A stretch of 64,000 nucleotides of DNA, from the NCBI GenBank assembly GCA_027924645.1, contig BSBN01000860.1:6076001-6140000 (forward strand), in the 5' to 3' direction. The stretch is from Cunninghamia lanceolata. Taxonomy: Eukaryota > Streptophyta > Pinopsida > Cupressales > Cupressaceae. Positions 20,751-32,799 of this stretch are shown here, piece by piece. The translations under genes were made by a program, and so were the position numbers. The notes under the pieces are model-generated. The model was not told the DNA's origin. It made no database searches and worked only from the letters and a program-made list of their open reading frames with translations. How positions within the stretch are numbered: position 1 is the first letter of the stretch; each line of letters begins with the position of its first letter.

Positions 20751-23700
20751 CTAGTTCATCACCGGAGGGGCCATGACCCCTAACTTCTCCCGGAGATATT
20801 CAAAAGAGTCCTTGGGAAGAGGTTTTGTAAAGATATCTACAATCTGATCCTTGGAGGGAACATACTCTAATCTGACTTCTTCCTTGTTTACTTGTTCTCT
20901 CAAAAAGTGAAACTTGATAGATATGTGCTTAGTCTTAGAATGCAATACCGGATTCTTAGAAATATTAATTGCACTTGAATTATCACAGAAAATTGTGATA
21001 GGCTTCTCATATTCAACTTTAATGTCTCTTAGCATCTGCTTCATCCATAAAATTTGAGTGCAACTACCTGCTGCTGCAATGTATTCTGCTTCAGTTGTAG
21101 ACAGAGATATTGCATCTTGTTTCTTGCTTAACCAAGAAACCAATCTCTTCCCCAAAAAGAATGCTCCACCACTAGTGCTCTTCCGGTCATCCACATCTCC
21201 TGCCCAATCTGCATCTGTGTAAGCATGAAGAGAGAAATCCGGATCTCTAGGGTACCATAGACCATACTCAACTGTTCCTTTCAAGTACCTAAAAATTCTC
21301 TTGATTGCCATAACATGAGATTCTCTAGGATCAGCCTGGAATCTTGCCACAAGACCAACAACCTGCATTATATCTGGTCTAGTTTGAGTGAGATACAACA
21401 ATCCACCAATCATTGATCTATACTTTGTCTGATCTGCCTTTGGAGAATCATCATCTTTGCTTAACTTACATCCGGTTGCCATAGGAGTGTTCATAGGCTT
21501 TGAGTCTTCCATACCAAATTTCCTTAACAATTCTTTCACATATTTGGTCTGAGAAATGAAGATCCCTTCTTTTGTTTGAGTGATTTGCAGACCCAAGAAG
21601 AAATTCATTTCACCAAGCATAGACATTTCAAACTCACTTTTCATCTGATTTGCAAAAGTTTTGCACATACTATCTCTTCCTCCAAAAATGATATCATCCA
21701 CAAACACTTCAACAATCAAAATGTTTTCATGATCAATTTTGAAATATAAGTTACTGTCAGCAGTACCTTTGTTGAATCCAATCTGCACAAGATGCTTATC
21801 CAACCTTTCATACCATGCTCTTGGGGCTTGCTTCAATCCATACAAAGCTTTCTTCAACTTGCAGACCATATCATCATTATCAGACAATTGAAATCCATCC
21901 GGTTGTTCAATGTAGACTTCTTCTTCCAGATCACCATTTAGGAAGGCAGACTTGACATCCATCTGATATACCTTGAAGTCTTTGAAGGCAGCATATGCAA
22001 GAAGTAATCTGACTGCTTCAATTCTTGCCACCAGAGCAAAAGTCTCTTCAAAGTCAATTCCTTCTATTTGAGAGTACCCTTTGCAGACCAATCTAGCTTT
22101 GTTTCTGATTACTTCACCAGCTTCATTTAGTTTGTTCCGAAAGACCCACTTGGTTCCAATTACATTTCTGTCTCTAGGTCTGGGAACAAGATCCCAAGTA
22201 TGATTTTTCTCAATTTGCATTAATTCATCTTCCATTGCTTTGGTCCAGTTTTCATCATTGCAGGCTTCATTTATTGTTTTAGGTTCAATCTTTGAAATCA
22301 GACAACATTCATCCTGATTTTGAGCAACATTCCTTCTAGTTTGTACACCTTTGCTTCTGTCACCTATGATCTGATCTTCAGAGTGGTTCAGTCTTACATA
22401 CCTTGGAATTTTGGGAGTAACCTGCACTGCTGCTTCTTGATCAGGCTTATTCAAACCTATCTCTTCTTCCTGATTTACCGGATCAGGCTGACTCTGTCTC
22501 ACCGGAGAGGATTGAGTTCCTTGAACACTTTCTTGGTCATCTTCATCAAACTCATAAAATCTTGAAGGCTTCTCAATTCCTTCATCAACTTTTACATTGG
22601 TGCTTTCTATCATCTTCCTCAATCTCTTATTGTAACACCGGTATGCTTTGCTTTGAGTGGAGTAACCCAAGAAAATTCCTTCATCACTTCTAGCATCAAA
22701 CTTTCCTAGATCTTCATCTCTTTTAATATAACACTTGCTACCAAATACTCTGAAATATTTCACAGTAGGAATGATGCCAAACCAGAGTTCATAGGGGGTC
22801 TTACCGGTGTTGTTTATAATTTGAACTCGATTGAGAGTGTAGACTGCAGTGCTGATAGCTTCTTTCCAAAACATCTGAGGAACATTTGCTTCCAACATCA
22901 TTGTCCTGGCAGCTTCCTGGATGGTCCGGTTCTTTCTCTCAACTACTCCATTCTGCTGTGGAGTCCTAGGAGCAGACAACTGTCTCCTTATACCCTACTT
23001 CTCACAAAAGTCAATGAACTCACCAGATGTAAATTCACCACCTCTATCAGACCTTAGGCACTTTAATTTCAATCCGGTTTGATTCTCTACCATAGCTTTG
23101 AAGATTTTGAACTTCTCAAATGCTTCTGATTTTTCTTTTAGAAATGTAACCCACATCATCCGGGAATAATCATCAATTAACAACATGAAATATCTATCAC
23201 CTTGCAGACTCTTGATTCTTGTCGGACCACAGAGATCAGTATGTACTAATTCCAACAATCCGGTAGAAGACTGATCTTTGCTTTTGAAAGAGACTCTGCT
23301 TTGTTTACCTAACTGACATTCTTTGCACACACTATTTGTAGGTTTCATCAATTTTGGAAGATCTCTTACAGCATGAGTATTGCTTATCTTGATGATGTTA
23401 TCAAAATTTACATGACACATTCTTCTATGCCATAACCAACTCTGATCAATTTGAGCAAACAAACAACTTTTATTTGAACCAACCAGATGAAAGATATTAC
23501 CTTTTGTCTGAGTACCGGATGCAATTTCAGTTCCGGAGCTTGTAAAGATTCTGCATTTTCCATTCTTGAACCGGAGATCATAGCCTTTGTCCACTAACTG
23601 ACCAACACTGAGAAGATTGTGCTTCAATCCTTCAACATATAGTACATTACCTGTTTTGCTCTTTCCATCAAAGGAAATAGTTCCCCTACCTCTGATTCTG

Positions 23701-24920
23701 CCAGCAGAATTGTCACCAAACTTTACCATTCCTCCTTCATATCTTTCCAAATCTAAGAACTTATTCTTGTCACCAGTCATATGGTGAGAACATCCACTGT
23801 CAATAACCCAATCATCCTTTTCTTCCACTTGAGCAGCCAAAGCTTTTTCAACAACTTTGTGATTGACATATTCAGAGAGTATTGAATCTTCTTCCTTGAT
23901 GGCAATAAACACCCACTCATTTCCGGATTTGCTTCCTAGTTCTGATTCATCATCTGTTACTCCTTCATTGTCATCTTCTTCATGAACATAATAGCAATTC
24001 TTTTGAAACCTTTGTCTGTTAGTATTAGACCTTGCAGATCTTTCCGGAGATCTTGAAGCAAAATGACCAATCTTATTGCAGTTGAAACACTTAAAGGGTA
24101 GTTTTCCTTCATACTTATCGGATCCTCTTGGCAGTCTCTTTGCAATGAGGGCTTCAAGTTGAGCTGTTTCTGCTTCTTCTTCTTCCATGTCTCTTCTTGC
24201 TTGATCATACCATGACATCTTCCTTGATGAGTTTTCTCCCAGATCAAATCTCTGTTTGCCTTTCACATAGGTACTGGCTTTGAAAGCAGATTCAGTCTTG
24301 GGAGGATCATCTCCAAACTCGGTCATTTCAAATGCAGCTAGTTTGCCAGCCCGTTGTTCTCTTGTGACAGTTGTGTGGGCTCTGAATTCATCAATGGCAG
24401 CAACCTTGATTTTGTAGGCAGCAGGAAGGGATCTTAGGATTTTGCAGACAATCTCATTTTCATCTAGAGTTCCACCAGCATTTCTAATTCGACATACCAG
24501 CTCATTCACTCTTGGCATAAAGGTAGTGATGTTTTCATCATCTCTCATTTTCAATCTTTCAAATTTCCCTTTCAGACTTTGCAACCTTGCACTTTTGACA
24601 AACTCATCTCCTTCATACAGAAGTTCCAGTTTAGTCAGGATCTCATATGCAGTTGGTAGGTCAATAACATTCGAGAGGTCTGAGTCATTCAATGCGCTTA
24701 GAAGAGCTTCCTTGGTCCGCAGATTGTTTTCAGCTTCTGTGATTTCATTCAGAGTTGTCGGACCACCTTGTGGAGGTACATAAGGTTTTGAAACCATAGC
24801 CAAGTATGCTTTTCCCATACATTCTAGGTGACACTTCATGTGACCTTTCCAAAGAGTGAAGTTGGTTCCATCGAACTTCGGACTATCCTTCTTGTAAGAC
24901 GACATCCTGGATCTCCTCAA
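20751..24920 (-). pseudogene. E3 gag-pol polyprotein, one in-frame stop
   Basis: About 1390 codons in one frame, broken only by TAG at 22995-22997. Order: gag (FDGTNFTLWKGHMKCHLE at the start); a zinc knuckle CFNCNKIGHFASRS near 24075 whose fourth ligand is Ser, not Cys; protease WVIDSGCSHHMTG near 23790; integrase zinc region (LWHRRMCHVNFDN to CKECQLGKQS) and core (HTDLCGP, then RSDRGGEF), the stop falling just after FIDFCEK; the DDE glutamate in [10 protein letters not shown] beyond it; RT with VDDIIFGG near 21700; and RNase H with [18 protein letters not shown] near 21200. The probable start is MSSYKKD at 24905 or the Met 15 bases upstream. The product would replicate the element through an RNA intermediate in cytoplasmic particles; as it stands integrase is truncated. 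Confidence 0.92.
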
Positions 24921-24943
24921 GCGGTTAAGCTTCTTTCAGAGGA

Positions 24944-24962
24944 ACTTAGCTCTAATACCAAT
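24944..24962 (-). other. E3 primer-binding site
   Basis: Minus strand TTGGTATTAGAGCTAAG next to the LTR, an initiator-Met type site with one difference (TATTAG for TATCAG). Confidence 0.8.
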
Positions 24963-26434
24963 TGTTGGATCTAGGGCATACAACTAAGAGGGGGGGGGTG
25001 AATCAGTTGTATAAAACTTCTTGTTCTTTCAAACACTTGATTCTTGGTTGTTAGTTAACAGCATATCAATTAATCATCCATGAAAGCATTATACACAAAC
25101 ACAAGAGCAGATAAACATCAACACATTGAACACCAAGATTTTGACGTGGAAAACCCGGTTAAGGGAAAAACCACGGGGTGATTAACCCAAGAATTATTCT
25201 CTGTTAGAAGAATAAGAAAAAGAATGGCACTTGCCAATTAGGGCTCACTGCCCGAGCACACTGCTCACAAAGAGGCCCACTGCCTAGAAGGAGACACACT
25301 GTCTACAAAGTGATAAGAATCACAGTCTTGAACTGGAGAATGACATCTCTATCATGTCCGGATCAGTTCCATTTAAGCCTAAAAACTTCTGCTCTGCCTT
25401 TCGCACTTCTCTTCACTATGCCACACTCATCCACACAAAAACCACACTTTGAAATGAACTCGCAAACCGTTATTTATACAAGACATCGACTTAGGAACAA
25501 ACATCTAAGTCGGCAAACAACCATAAGAGTATCCGCAAGATGAATAACACATCCGGTCGGCCACCACAAGAACATTCGCAGGATGAACAACTCATCCGGT
25601 CGGCCAAATAGAGCAAGAACTTCATCCGGAAGAATAACTTCAATTTCGGGCTCTACTATCAATGCGGATCAACAACACAACCTCAACACGATCCAGAAAA
25701 CTTCACAAGCCTGCCTGAATGACCGGATACATCCGCACGTCCTTTACTTGCTGGAATCTCTTGTCTTCCTCATCCGGAACTTCAAGAACACAGTCTGTCG
25801 CCACTGTAGAAGGTACTTCCGGTCCTTCAAATCATACATTATCAATGCGGAGCAACAACACAACCTCAACATGATCCAAGAACCTTCATAAGCCTGCCTG
25901 AATGACCAGGTACGTCCGCATTTCCTTTACTTACTGAAATCTCTTATCCTCCTTATCCGGAACTTCAAGAACACAGTCTGTCGCCACTGTCATAATGCAA
26001 GAGGTACTTCCAGACCTCCAAATCATACACAGCTCGAGATGGCACATCACAAGATATCCCAAACACTCTTTCCAATCCGCAGATTAGGATTGTACAATTC
26101 CGGACCTCACCGGACCTTTCTGTGATCCTCTGTCACCTCTAAGCACTTGCCGGAACCGGTTCCACACAGACAGCCATAACTTCTTCAGGTCTTCATGCGG
26201 ACCTCTGAAAACTTGATTGAAGCATCTCAAGACTCATATCTGCAAACCATTTAATCCGCATCCTCCGGTTCTCAACCTATCCAATATATTTGCCTTCTTC
26301 TCATCACTGTTCTTCACTGTTCCTGACTGAGGCTAATTTTCTCAATATCCTCAACACACAGCTCATCCAATCCTTCTTGTAATATGAGTATGTTGACATC
26401 AATGACAACACTGGTTCACCTCATACTTGCAACA
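24963..26434 (-). repeat. E3 5' LTR
   Basis: 1472 bp, about 99 percent identical to the other copy by eye. The primer-binding site lies immediately inside it. A one-base indel near 26052 (CAAGATATCC against CAAGGATATCC) explains the length difference. Confidence 0.95.
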
Positions 26435-26439
26435 TTAGG

Positions 26440-28299
26440 CACAAACATATTATCAATTCTAATTTATTTGGGAGCTTGGTTTTGGAACTCAAAGGATGTA
26501 TCTCTAGAGTTCCATAGACCTAAGTCACCTACTAACTTTGACTAATTTGTGCACTCAAGTTTGAACTTACTAATGATTAGCTTCGAACCCTCATCTATCT
26601 ATGAACACATGTATGTGAAGATTCAAACTGCTAGATCAGTGGATATAGATCCAATTGGGCCATCAATGCTTAGAAAATCCACTAGTGCTTGCCATAAATG
26701 TGGGAACTTTATAAATTCTGACATGCTCAGGCTCTCCATTCCAAAAGTATTATGACATTATGCATAGTAGCATACCATGGACACAAGCATCCTTATAAAT
26801 TTTAACTTATTAGATCTCTCAATTTCAATCTTGACATGCCATTATATTTAAAATTCCTACAGATGTGGGTATTTATAAATTTGATTTTACTTGAGATCTC
26901 ATGTTTGGGTTTGGCACAACTTTATTCCTAAAGCTTGTAGCATATGCGACACTCCTTGTAATTTTAACTTAACATAATTTCAATTCTAGTTTTTTATAGG
27001 GGAAACATTCAGATTCCCACTTCTAGAGGATAGGCACCATCACATGATTAACTTTGGTCAATTAATGACTTAGCTTTCACTTGATAGAGTAATGAATGGG
27101 GTTTTGTCTCAACTTAGGAATCTTGCTAATGCTTCTTTCCTCTTGGGGACATGTGTCCATTATAGATTTACCCTTAGAAATCCATGGTCAAGAATTTTCT
27201 TGAGGAATTGATGGTCAATAGTTATTTAGACTTGGAAACAAAAATAGGCTTTAATAGTACAAATGAAGCTAGTCTTGTAGCATAGCCTTGATAGAGCAAC
27301 TCTCATGAAGGGACTCTAATACATTAGAATTAATTCAAGCAACAACCTCCCATACATAAATTATTTAAATTTTAGATCACTAAATCTTGCAAAGAGCCAT
27401 AGGATAGTGGTTTCAAACTAGGCTATTAGAATTTACCTCACAGAGTTTTGCTAATTCCTTTCATGATTTATCCATGGGGTTTACACAATTAGCTCTTAAT
27501 AAATCTTGACCATTCACGGGACTTGATTTATAGCTAGGGAATATGCTCAAATTATGACATAAGAGAATTACTTGCCAAATTCAGGAATCCTAATTACATA
27601 GCGTTTGTACTTTAGCCTCTAACCATCCATGGCTCCAATTGTCTAGATCATTCATGCTAGGTCAATTACACTTAGGTAGTTAGGTTCATTCACTAGAACA
27701 TTATAGAATCATGTCACATGTCTTACAAATTAACCCTTGAATAATAATATAAAGTAATAGTTTAGTAGGAAGGTATATAGCCTTAGAGGGTTCATAATTG
27801 GCTTTACCAAATGAAGAGGTATCATGACAATAAAACACTACAATATCCCAATAAAAATGAACATGTACTCATTTTAAGCCTTCTAAGAAGCTCATCCAAA
27901 CCTTAAATAATTTCTATCACACGTGCTAGAATCATAGTATTCAACAACTAATTCTATCTTTTAGGTGGTGGGTCAAATTTTACACAAGTAGTTTACAGTA
28001 AGTATTATAATCTTTAACTATTAACATATCCTATATAGTTCTTTAGACTTTACAACTTAATACCTCAAGATAAATTAATAACAAGTATGTTGATCCTTAA
28101 CCAAGAATTTGATGATTTTCAACTACCACCCAATAGTCCTTGCTGCTTCCTACTACACATCTTTGATGGAGTCCTTAAGCAATCTCCACCCCTTTTTCCT
28201 ATAAACATATTGGGGAAACAAAGATCACAAAGTTCATTACAATAGTAAAATATAATTATAGCTAGAAGAGATAATATTCATTCATCTTTATTGCAACTA
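26440..28299. other. Intergenic AT-rich DNA, no gene recognised
   Basis: Only short frames (68 codons or less). No LTR ends, domain motifs or RNA gene were recognised in about 1.9 kb. Confidence 0.5.
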
Positions 28300-28487
28300 G
28301 AGTTATTTATGAATGCTTTCTGGATTTAACTGTGTATCTTTTTTCATCGACATTTTGGATCACACTCAGTGATCCATCATCAAGAAGAGGAAAATTTTCC
28401 TCTTCCTGATGATGGATCACTGAGTGTGATCCAAAACGTCAATGAAAAAAGATACATAGTTAAATCCAGAAAGCATTCATAATAACT
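28300..28487. repeat. Near-perfect fold-back with no loop
   Basis: Two arms of about 93 bp meet at GAGGAAAA|TTTTCCTC (centre 28394/28395). I count four mismatches and one single-base indel between them. The sequence has no frame and no terminal motif of a known transposon family. The words TAGAGTTATTTAT at the outer left edge (about 28298) and again at 28522 may be remnants of a longer flanking duplication. It could be a MITE, a fold-back element or a small-RNA hairpin locus. Confidence 0.9.
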
Positions 28488-28637
28488 TTATGGACTATGG
28501 AAAACTCATGCCAAATATTAGAGTTATTTATTTATTCATAGAATGCAAGAACATGTGTTACCAATTTTTTATTAGAATGCATAGGACTTTTCTTGGAGGC
28601 CAACCCAAGTATCATGCCTACTTTTCCTCCTATCCAC

Positions 28638-28755
28638 CATTACAATGAGATATTCAAATTCAAAGGGGTTTTGATGAGGTGTGTGGCCATAAGAGGTCAT
28701 TACAATGAGATTCAAATTCATAGGGGTTTTGATGAGGCGTGTGGCCATCAGAGGT
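28638..28755. repeat. Two tandem copies of a 60-bp unit
   Basis: The unit starts CATTACAATGAGA and includes GGGGTTTTGATGAGG and GTGTGGCCAT. Copies begin at 28638 and 28698 and differ at a handful of positions, including a 2-bp indel. No coding role is evident. Confidence 0.8.
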
Positions 28756-30113
28756 CTCCAACCCATTTGATTGGTGCAAGGATTCTACCATCTAGGTAAT
28801 TTTGTAACTAATTTCTAGAACCAATCCAAGAAAACCATGGAATCCACCACTTAGCCAATCTAGGAGAATTATGGCATCCACCACTCAGCCAATCTAGAAC
28901 TCAATATCACTAGATTGACCAACTAACACATGCACAAGCATAGGTACACAAGTCTCTAAACATCTAAGTCACAATTATAGTCAACACAGTTTGGGGGCTA
29001 CAACCACTCCAATGGGTCCAAACACACGTCAACAAGGAAATATAATTTGATTCTTTTAAATAAACAATTAATTCCTTAGTTTGTGCTTCAAGTGGCCATT
29101 CCTTGTAGTGATTTTGGTCTTTCTTTGAAATGTGATTCTAGTTAGAGCACACACCACTTTAATTTTGATTTGAACATTATTCCAAAAAGTACATTAGATA
29201 CATAACTCCTCTTTCATTGCTTGTTTTTTAAATTCTATATTAAAGATTAGTTAATATAGAGCTATGCCAAAGTTAATGCACTTACTTTGTGTAAGAATGG
29301 GTCATGATTATTCTAAAAATAGAACACAACTAGTTTTTGAAGCACATCAATTATTAGGAAAATTTCCCATAAGTAAATAGTTCACATTTATGGTTTGTTC
29401 TCTATTCATTTTTTCCAACCACACATAGTAAACAATTTATTTAGATTTAGATGTGGAACGTATATTAAATACTATGTTAGAGGTGCTTAGAGATAGTTGT
29501 TATGAGGACATGGTCACTTCATCTATCTTAGTCTAGGATAGGGCCACATCATGTAGCCTATTCTATTTGGTGCAACCTAGTTTTAGTGTCTGTAATTCCT
29601 TCATCAAGTCTTAGTTCTTATTGAAAAGGTGTTGCATTGAAAAGTGTAATGAGGCTTGTAACTTTCAAGGAAAGAGAGGAAGACCAAAACTTGTATTGGA
29701 CACAAGTCAAACACTTGGATAATGATGTATATGCTTGTAGACATGACATACAAATGATGCAATATGTAGAGATCTAATGGTTTATGTATGACGTAAATAT
29801 GTAGCTTTAGATGCTCTATAATTAGACATGTCCTTAGAGTGATTCTCATAAACACTTGATGTAAAGATGTAGCCTTAGATGTGGAGATCTGACTCATGGA
29901 TTGAGCCTATATCCACATGAATGAATTGATTAGAAACTAATTGTTGGAAGTCACTTGTCTCAATCTTCTAATATCTAAATTTTAGTAAGGACTAGCAATG
30001 TTTACAAACACCTTTCAAGAATCTACTGAAATAAGAGGATCATGTTATCCTTAGTCAGAACCCTAGGATGATTTATTCAATGAATTTAGAACAATGATTA
30101 AAGAAAGCAAGCA
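28756..30113. other. Intergenic DNA, no gene recognised
   Basis: No domain-bearing frame. A few loosely repeated words (GATGTAAAGATGTAGC and GACGTAAATATGTAGC) occur at 29780-29880. AATGT at 30114-30118 is the left copy of the E4 target duplication. Confidence 0.45.
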
Positions 30114-30118
30114 AATGT

Positions 30119-31818
30119 TGTAATATCCCAAATGGATATTGCCCTAAAATTTTGAATTTGAAACTTGGAATTGTGCCCTAATTTTCTGAATATTCATTTT
30201 CTGCTCAAACCCTAGATTCTGATTAGAATTTCTGCACTTATTCCAATTTTCTTCCCTAACCCTAAGTTTGAAAACTAATTTTATTTTCTGAATAAGAACA
30301 CTTATGAACATCCAATAAAACATGTGCTAAACATGCCAAACAAGTAGGTAATGTTATCTATGATTGCAATAACAAACAATGATCATTCATGAGCAAAACA
30401 TATGACAAATTATCTGATTTTTGATAATGCAAGTCTACTACTCCAAATTTGAATTTATTGAAAAGAAGATTACACCAAGTTCTAGGGATCAAACATGCCT
30501 AAACATAGTTGGATAGTTGCCACTACAATCCTAACCAAAAACAAATGTTTTTACATACCAAATCAATGACAAAGATGCTCTCAAAACCTCCAAAAGGCTG
30601 GCTCACAGATATGCTATTATGTTTAGGGTTTAGAAACCCTAATCACATGAAGGTAGCCTCCAAAACACAAAATCACCCTTCACAAAGTGGTGCTCCAAAT
30701 TAGGGATTAAACCCTAATGCAATGTGACCAAAACCCACCACAAAAGCTGCTCCAAAGCTATGATCAGGTCTGCTACAAAAAGTCTTCAAGCTGCTCCATA
30801 ATTCTGCTCCAAATAATGATGAAATTTAGATCCAAACTGATATGATTTGAAATCCTTAAATCCTCCAAAGGTGGTTAACCTATCTAGGAAAAAACCTTAG
30901 CTTCAATATCTCACAAACACCATGACCTTGTTTTTCCAAAATTGACCTGAAAGTCTGATTTGTAAATCTACTCTTCCGTACCTTGAATCTCCAATGAAGT
31001 ACAATTGTGAATTCTGTATGAATCCACCTCCAAGATGAGATTGGGTTTTCATCCAATCCACCTTATTTTCACAAGGGTTTTCATCCTTGGAAAATTGATG
31101 CAAACAAGTTGCAAATCCACAAAGGAAAAAAAATGATATAAATTGAATGATGATTTGAAATGCCACAAAAGACCTTATATTTATACTTGATTTCCTTCTT
31201 CTCCACAAGCTGGTCGACCTAGGTATATTTTCCTTTATTTATTTTTTATTAATTTCAAGTACTCTAAGATGGCTGACCCATCCAAGGTAGCTTGGGTTCT
31301 CAAGTGTAAATGCTTGTCTTCTTTTTATTTCTTTCTTATGAGGCTAACCTCAAGTTATGCTAGATTGGCACTCTATAAAACAAATTAAAGATTTTTTTAA
31401 TTTCTCCTTCTCCCTCCAAGGCCGACCTTGTCCTAGGTGCTCCACTTAAGTATTTTATATTTTCCTTCACTCCTTGGCCGACCCAACATAAAAGGATATT
31501 TCTTTGTTTTCTTTTATTTCTCTTTTTTCCAATGAGAGCAAACCTTTTCATATGATAGATCATGAATTAATCTCAAGCCATGTCCTCCTCCTCAAGGTGA
31601 GAAATCACAAAATAGACATTTTCATATTTCCATTCTTCCTCCAAAGGGCCACTTCTCCTCAAGGCCATTTATTTGACTAGAGTTGGCCATACCAAAATTA
31701 TCACAAAAATATGTTAACTCAATTCCCACATTCAAATTATCTTGCAAAATTAGCAAAATGTGAAAATTGGCTCATCATGACATCATTAGGTGATCACTTC
31801 GAAAAAGGGGACATTACA
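30119..31818 (-). repeat. E4: solo LTR
   Basis: 1700 bp bounded by TGTAATATCCC and GGGGACATTACA, which are imperfect inverted ends, with the exact direct repeat AATGT at 30114-30118 and 31819-31823. There is no interior and no second LTR in the window, so this is what remains after LTR-LTR recombination. On the minus strand a TATAAATATAAGG box near 31180 supports that orientation. GGCCGACC-type words recur at 31212, 31421 and 31483, with a variant at 31272. The family is probably gypsy, judging only from the TGTAATGTCCCC start. Confidence 0.85.
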
Positions 31819-31823
31819 AATGT

Positions 31824-32151
31824 GTAACGGGCCTAGGATGAGTTCAAAAGCAAACAATTCCAAATTGGTTCATTTTAAGTTCTTTGACCAAGATGCTCTT
31901 TCACATTCTAGTATGATTTTAAATGAATGAATGAATGTATTTAAATGCAACAACATAACACATATATCAACACCAATGTGCACTAAGTTAGCTCATAATG
32001 AGTAATAGGAGGATTTCACTAGGACTTATTTTAAATTTAAATTTTAAAAGTTTAGTGTTTGGATTTGTGATTGTAGAAATGACCTAGCCCAAATCTACAA
32101 CCATGGATTTGATCTAGGTTGATTTTTTTGAAGGCCTTTAGATTACAGGAG
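31824..32151. other. Flanking DNA, no feature seen
   Basis: Short AT-rich stretch between the E4 duplication and the next LTR start. Nothing recognised. Confidence 0.4.
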
Positions 32152-32603
32152 TGTTAGTGTGAATAGGGATATTTCCTATCTAGTTTCCCTTGTGTGAGGA
32201 TAATTCATATTATTTAACTATTTATTAGTTAAATAATATTCTCGCACATAATTCACATATTAAGTTGACTTAGTGAGTCTACTAGATGTTTCTAGTTGTG
32301 TCTAGTTGTTGCTAGGTGTTGATAGTTGTCTTATCCTACACATGTGCTATAGTTGTCACATGTCATAGGATTAAGACACTTGTCACATGACTACAACATC
32401 TTATCTCTCATCCTTGCCTTTATAAGCAAGGCTCTTCATGTACATTGTAACATAACAACATATGAACAATTTTGCATTCATTGATAGAATAGAATTACTA
32501 TTCTCTCATATTGTCTCTCTTGTAGCTCAGTTCATAGAGCACTCCAGCATGTAAATGGAAGGACCTAAGATCAATTCCTAGTTGGTCCATGGAAAATTCA
32601 ACA
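32152..32603 (+). repeat. Copia-like LTR ending in a tRNA-like module
   Basis: Starts TGTTAGTGTG and ends GAAAATTCAACA, directly before a primer-binding site on the plus strand. A TTTATAAGC box lies near 32430, and an AT-rich palindrome at about 32210-32240. The last 90 bp include a sequence resembling a tRNA. No matching full second copy was found; the sequence after the primer site reads TTAAGGGGGGGTGTTGG at about 32650, as if a purine tract and another LTR start follow after only 45 bp. This looks like a deleted or TRIM-like element. Confidence 0.65.
32515..32589 (+). repeat. tRNA-like module, copy 1 (inside LTR end)
   Basis: Contains TAGCTCAGTTCATAGAGC (A-box-like) and GATCAATTCC (B-box-like), spaced as in a tRNA gene. 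It shares most of its length with copy 2. The acceptor 5' half does not pair well, so it is not a functional tRNA gene. Confidence 0.6.
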
Positions 32604-32620
32604 TGGTATTAGAGCTAGGC
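32604..32620 (+). other. Primer-binding site of the 32152 LTR
   Basis: TGGTATTAGAGCTAGGC immediately after the LTR end, an initiator-Met type site on the plus strand with one difference in the core (TATTAG for TATCAG). Confidence 0.75.
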
Positions 32621-32706
32621 TAGGAGCCCCAAGCACCTGAAGTGTGGCTTAAGGGGGGGTGTTGGAAATAATCCACACCTAGACTGACGATGCACTGGTC
32701 AACAAA

Positions 32707-32780
32707 GGGCCAGTAGTTCAGTTGGTAGAGCACTCCAACATATAAATGGAAGGTCCTAGGTTCAACTCCTAGTTGGTCCA
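32707..32780 (+). repeat. tRNA-like module, copy 2
   Basis: A 74-nt sequence that folds as a near-tRNA: 7-bp acceptor stem (GGGCCAG with TTGGTCC, including G-T pairs), 4-bp D stem with loop AGTTGGTA, 5-bp T stem CTAGG with CCTAG and a TTCAACT loop. The anticodon arm is defective: 4 pairs and a 9-nt loop. It precedes CATGGAAAATTCAAC, the same sequence as the end of the 32152 LTR, so it is part of a repeat family and not a free gene. Confidence 0.6.
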
Positions 32781-32799
32781 TGGAAAATTCAACGAGGTC

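Larger units (their letters stand above)
18955..26434 (-). mobile_element. E3: Sirevirus-like Ty1/copia LTR retrotransposon, nearly intact
   Basis: LTRs of 1473 and 1472 bp (18955-20427 and 24963-26434) and a perfect TTAGG target duplication at 18950-18954 and 26435-26439. The interior carries one gag-pol frame on the minus strand in the copia order gag, protease, integrase, RT, RNase H. The LTRs differ at about 15 positions and one indel, near 1 percent. Repeated polypurine tracts before the 3' LTR and the wording of the integrase-RT linker ([17 protein letters not shown]) place it near the SIRE/Sirevirus lineage. The left target duplication starts only 2 bp after that of E2. Confidence 0.93.

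Noticed and set aside
29604..29897. 97-codon minus-strand frame
   Set aside because: No motif, built on loosely repeated GATGTA words; treated as chance.
32707..32780. Functional tRNA gene
   Set aside because: The anticodon arm has a mismatch and a 9-nt loop, and the sequence is shared with an LTR end. It is treated as tRNA-derived repeat.
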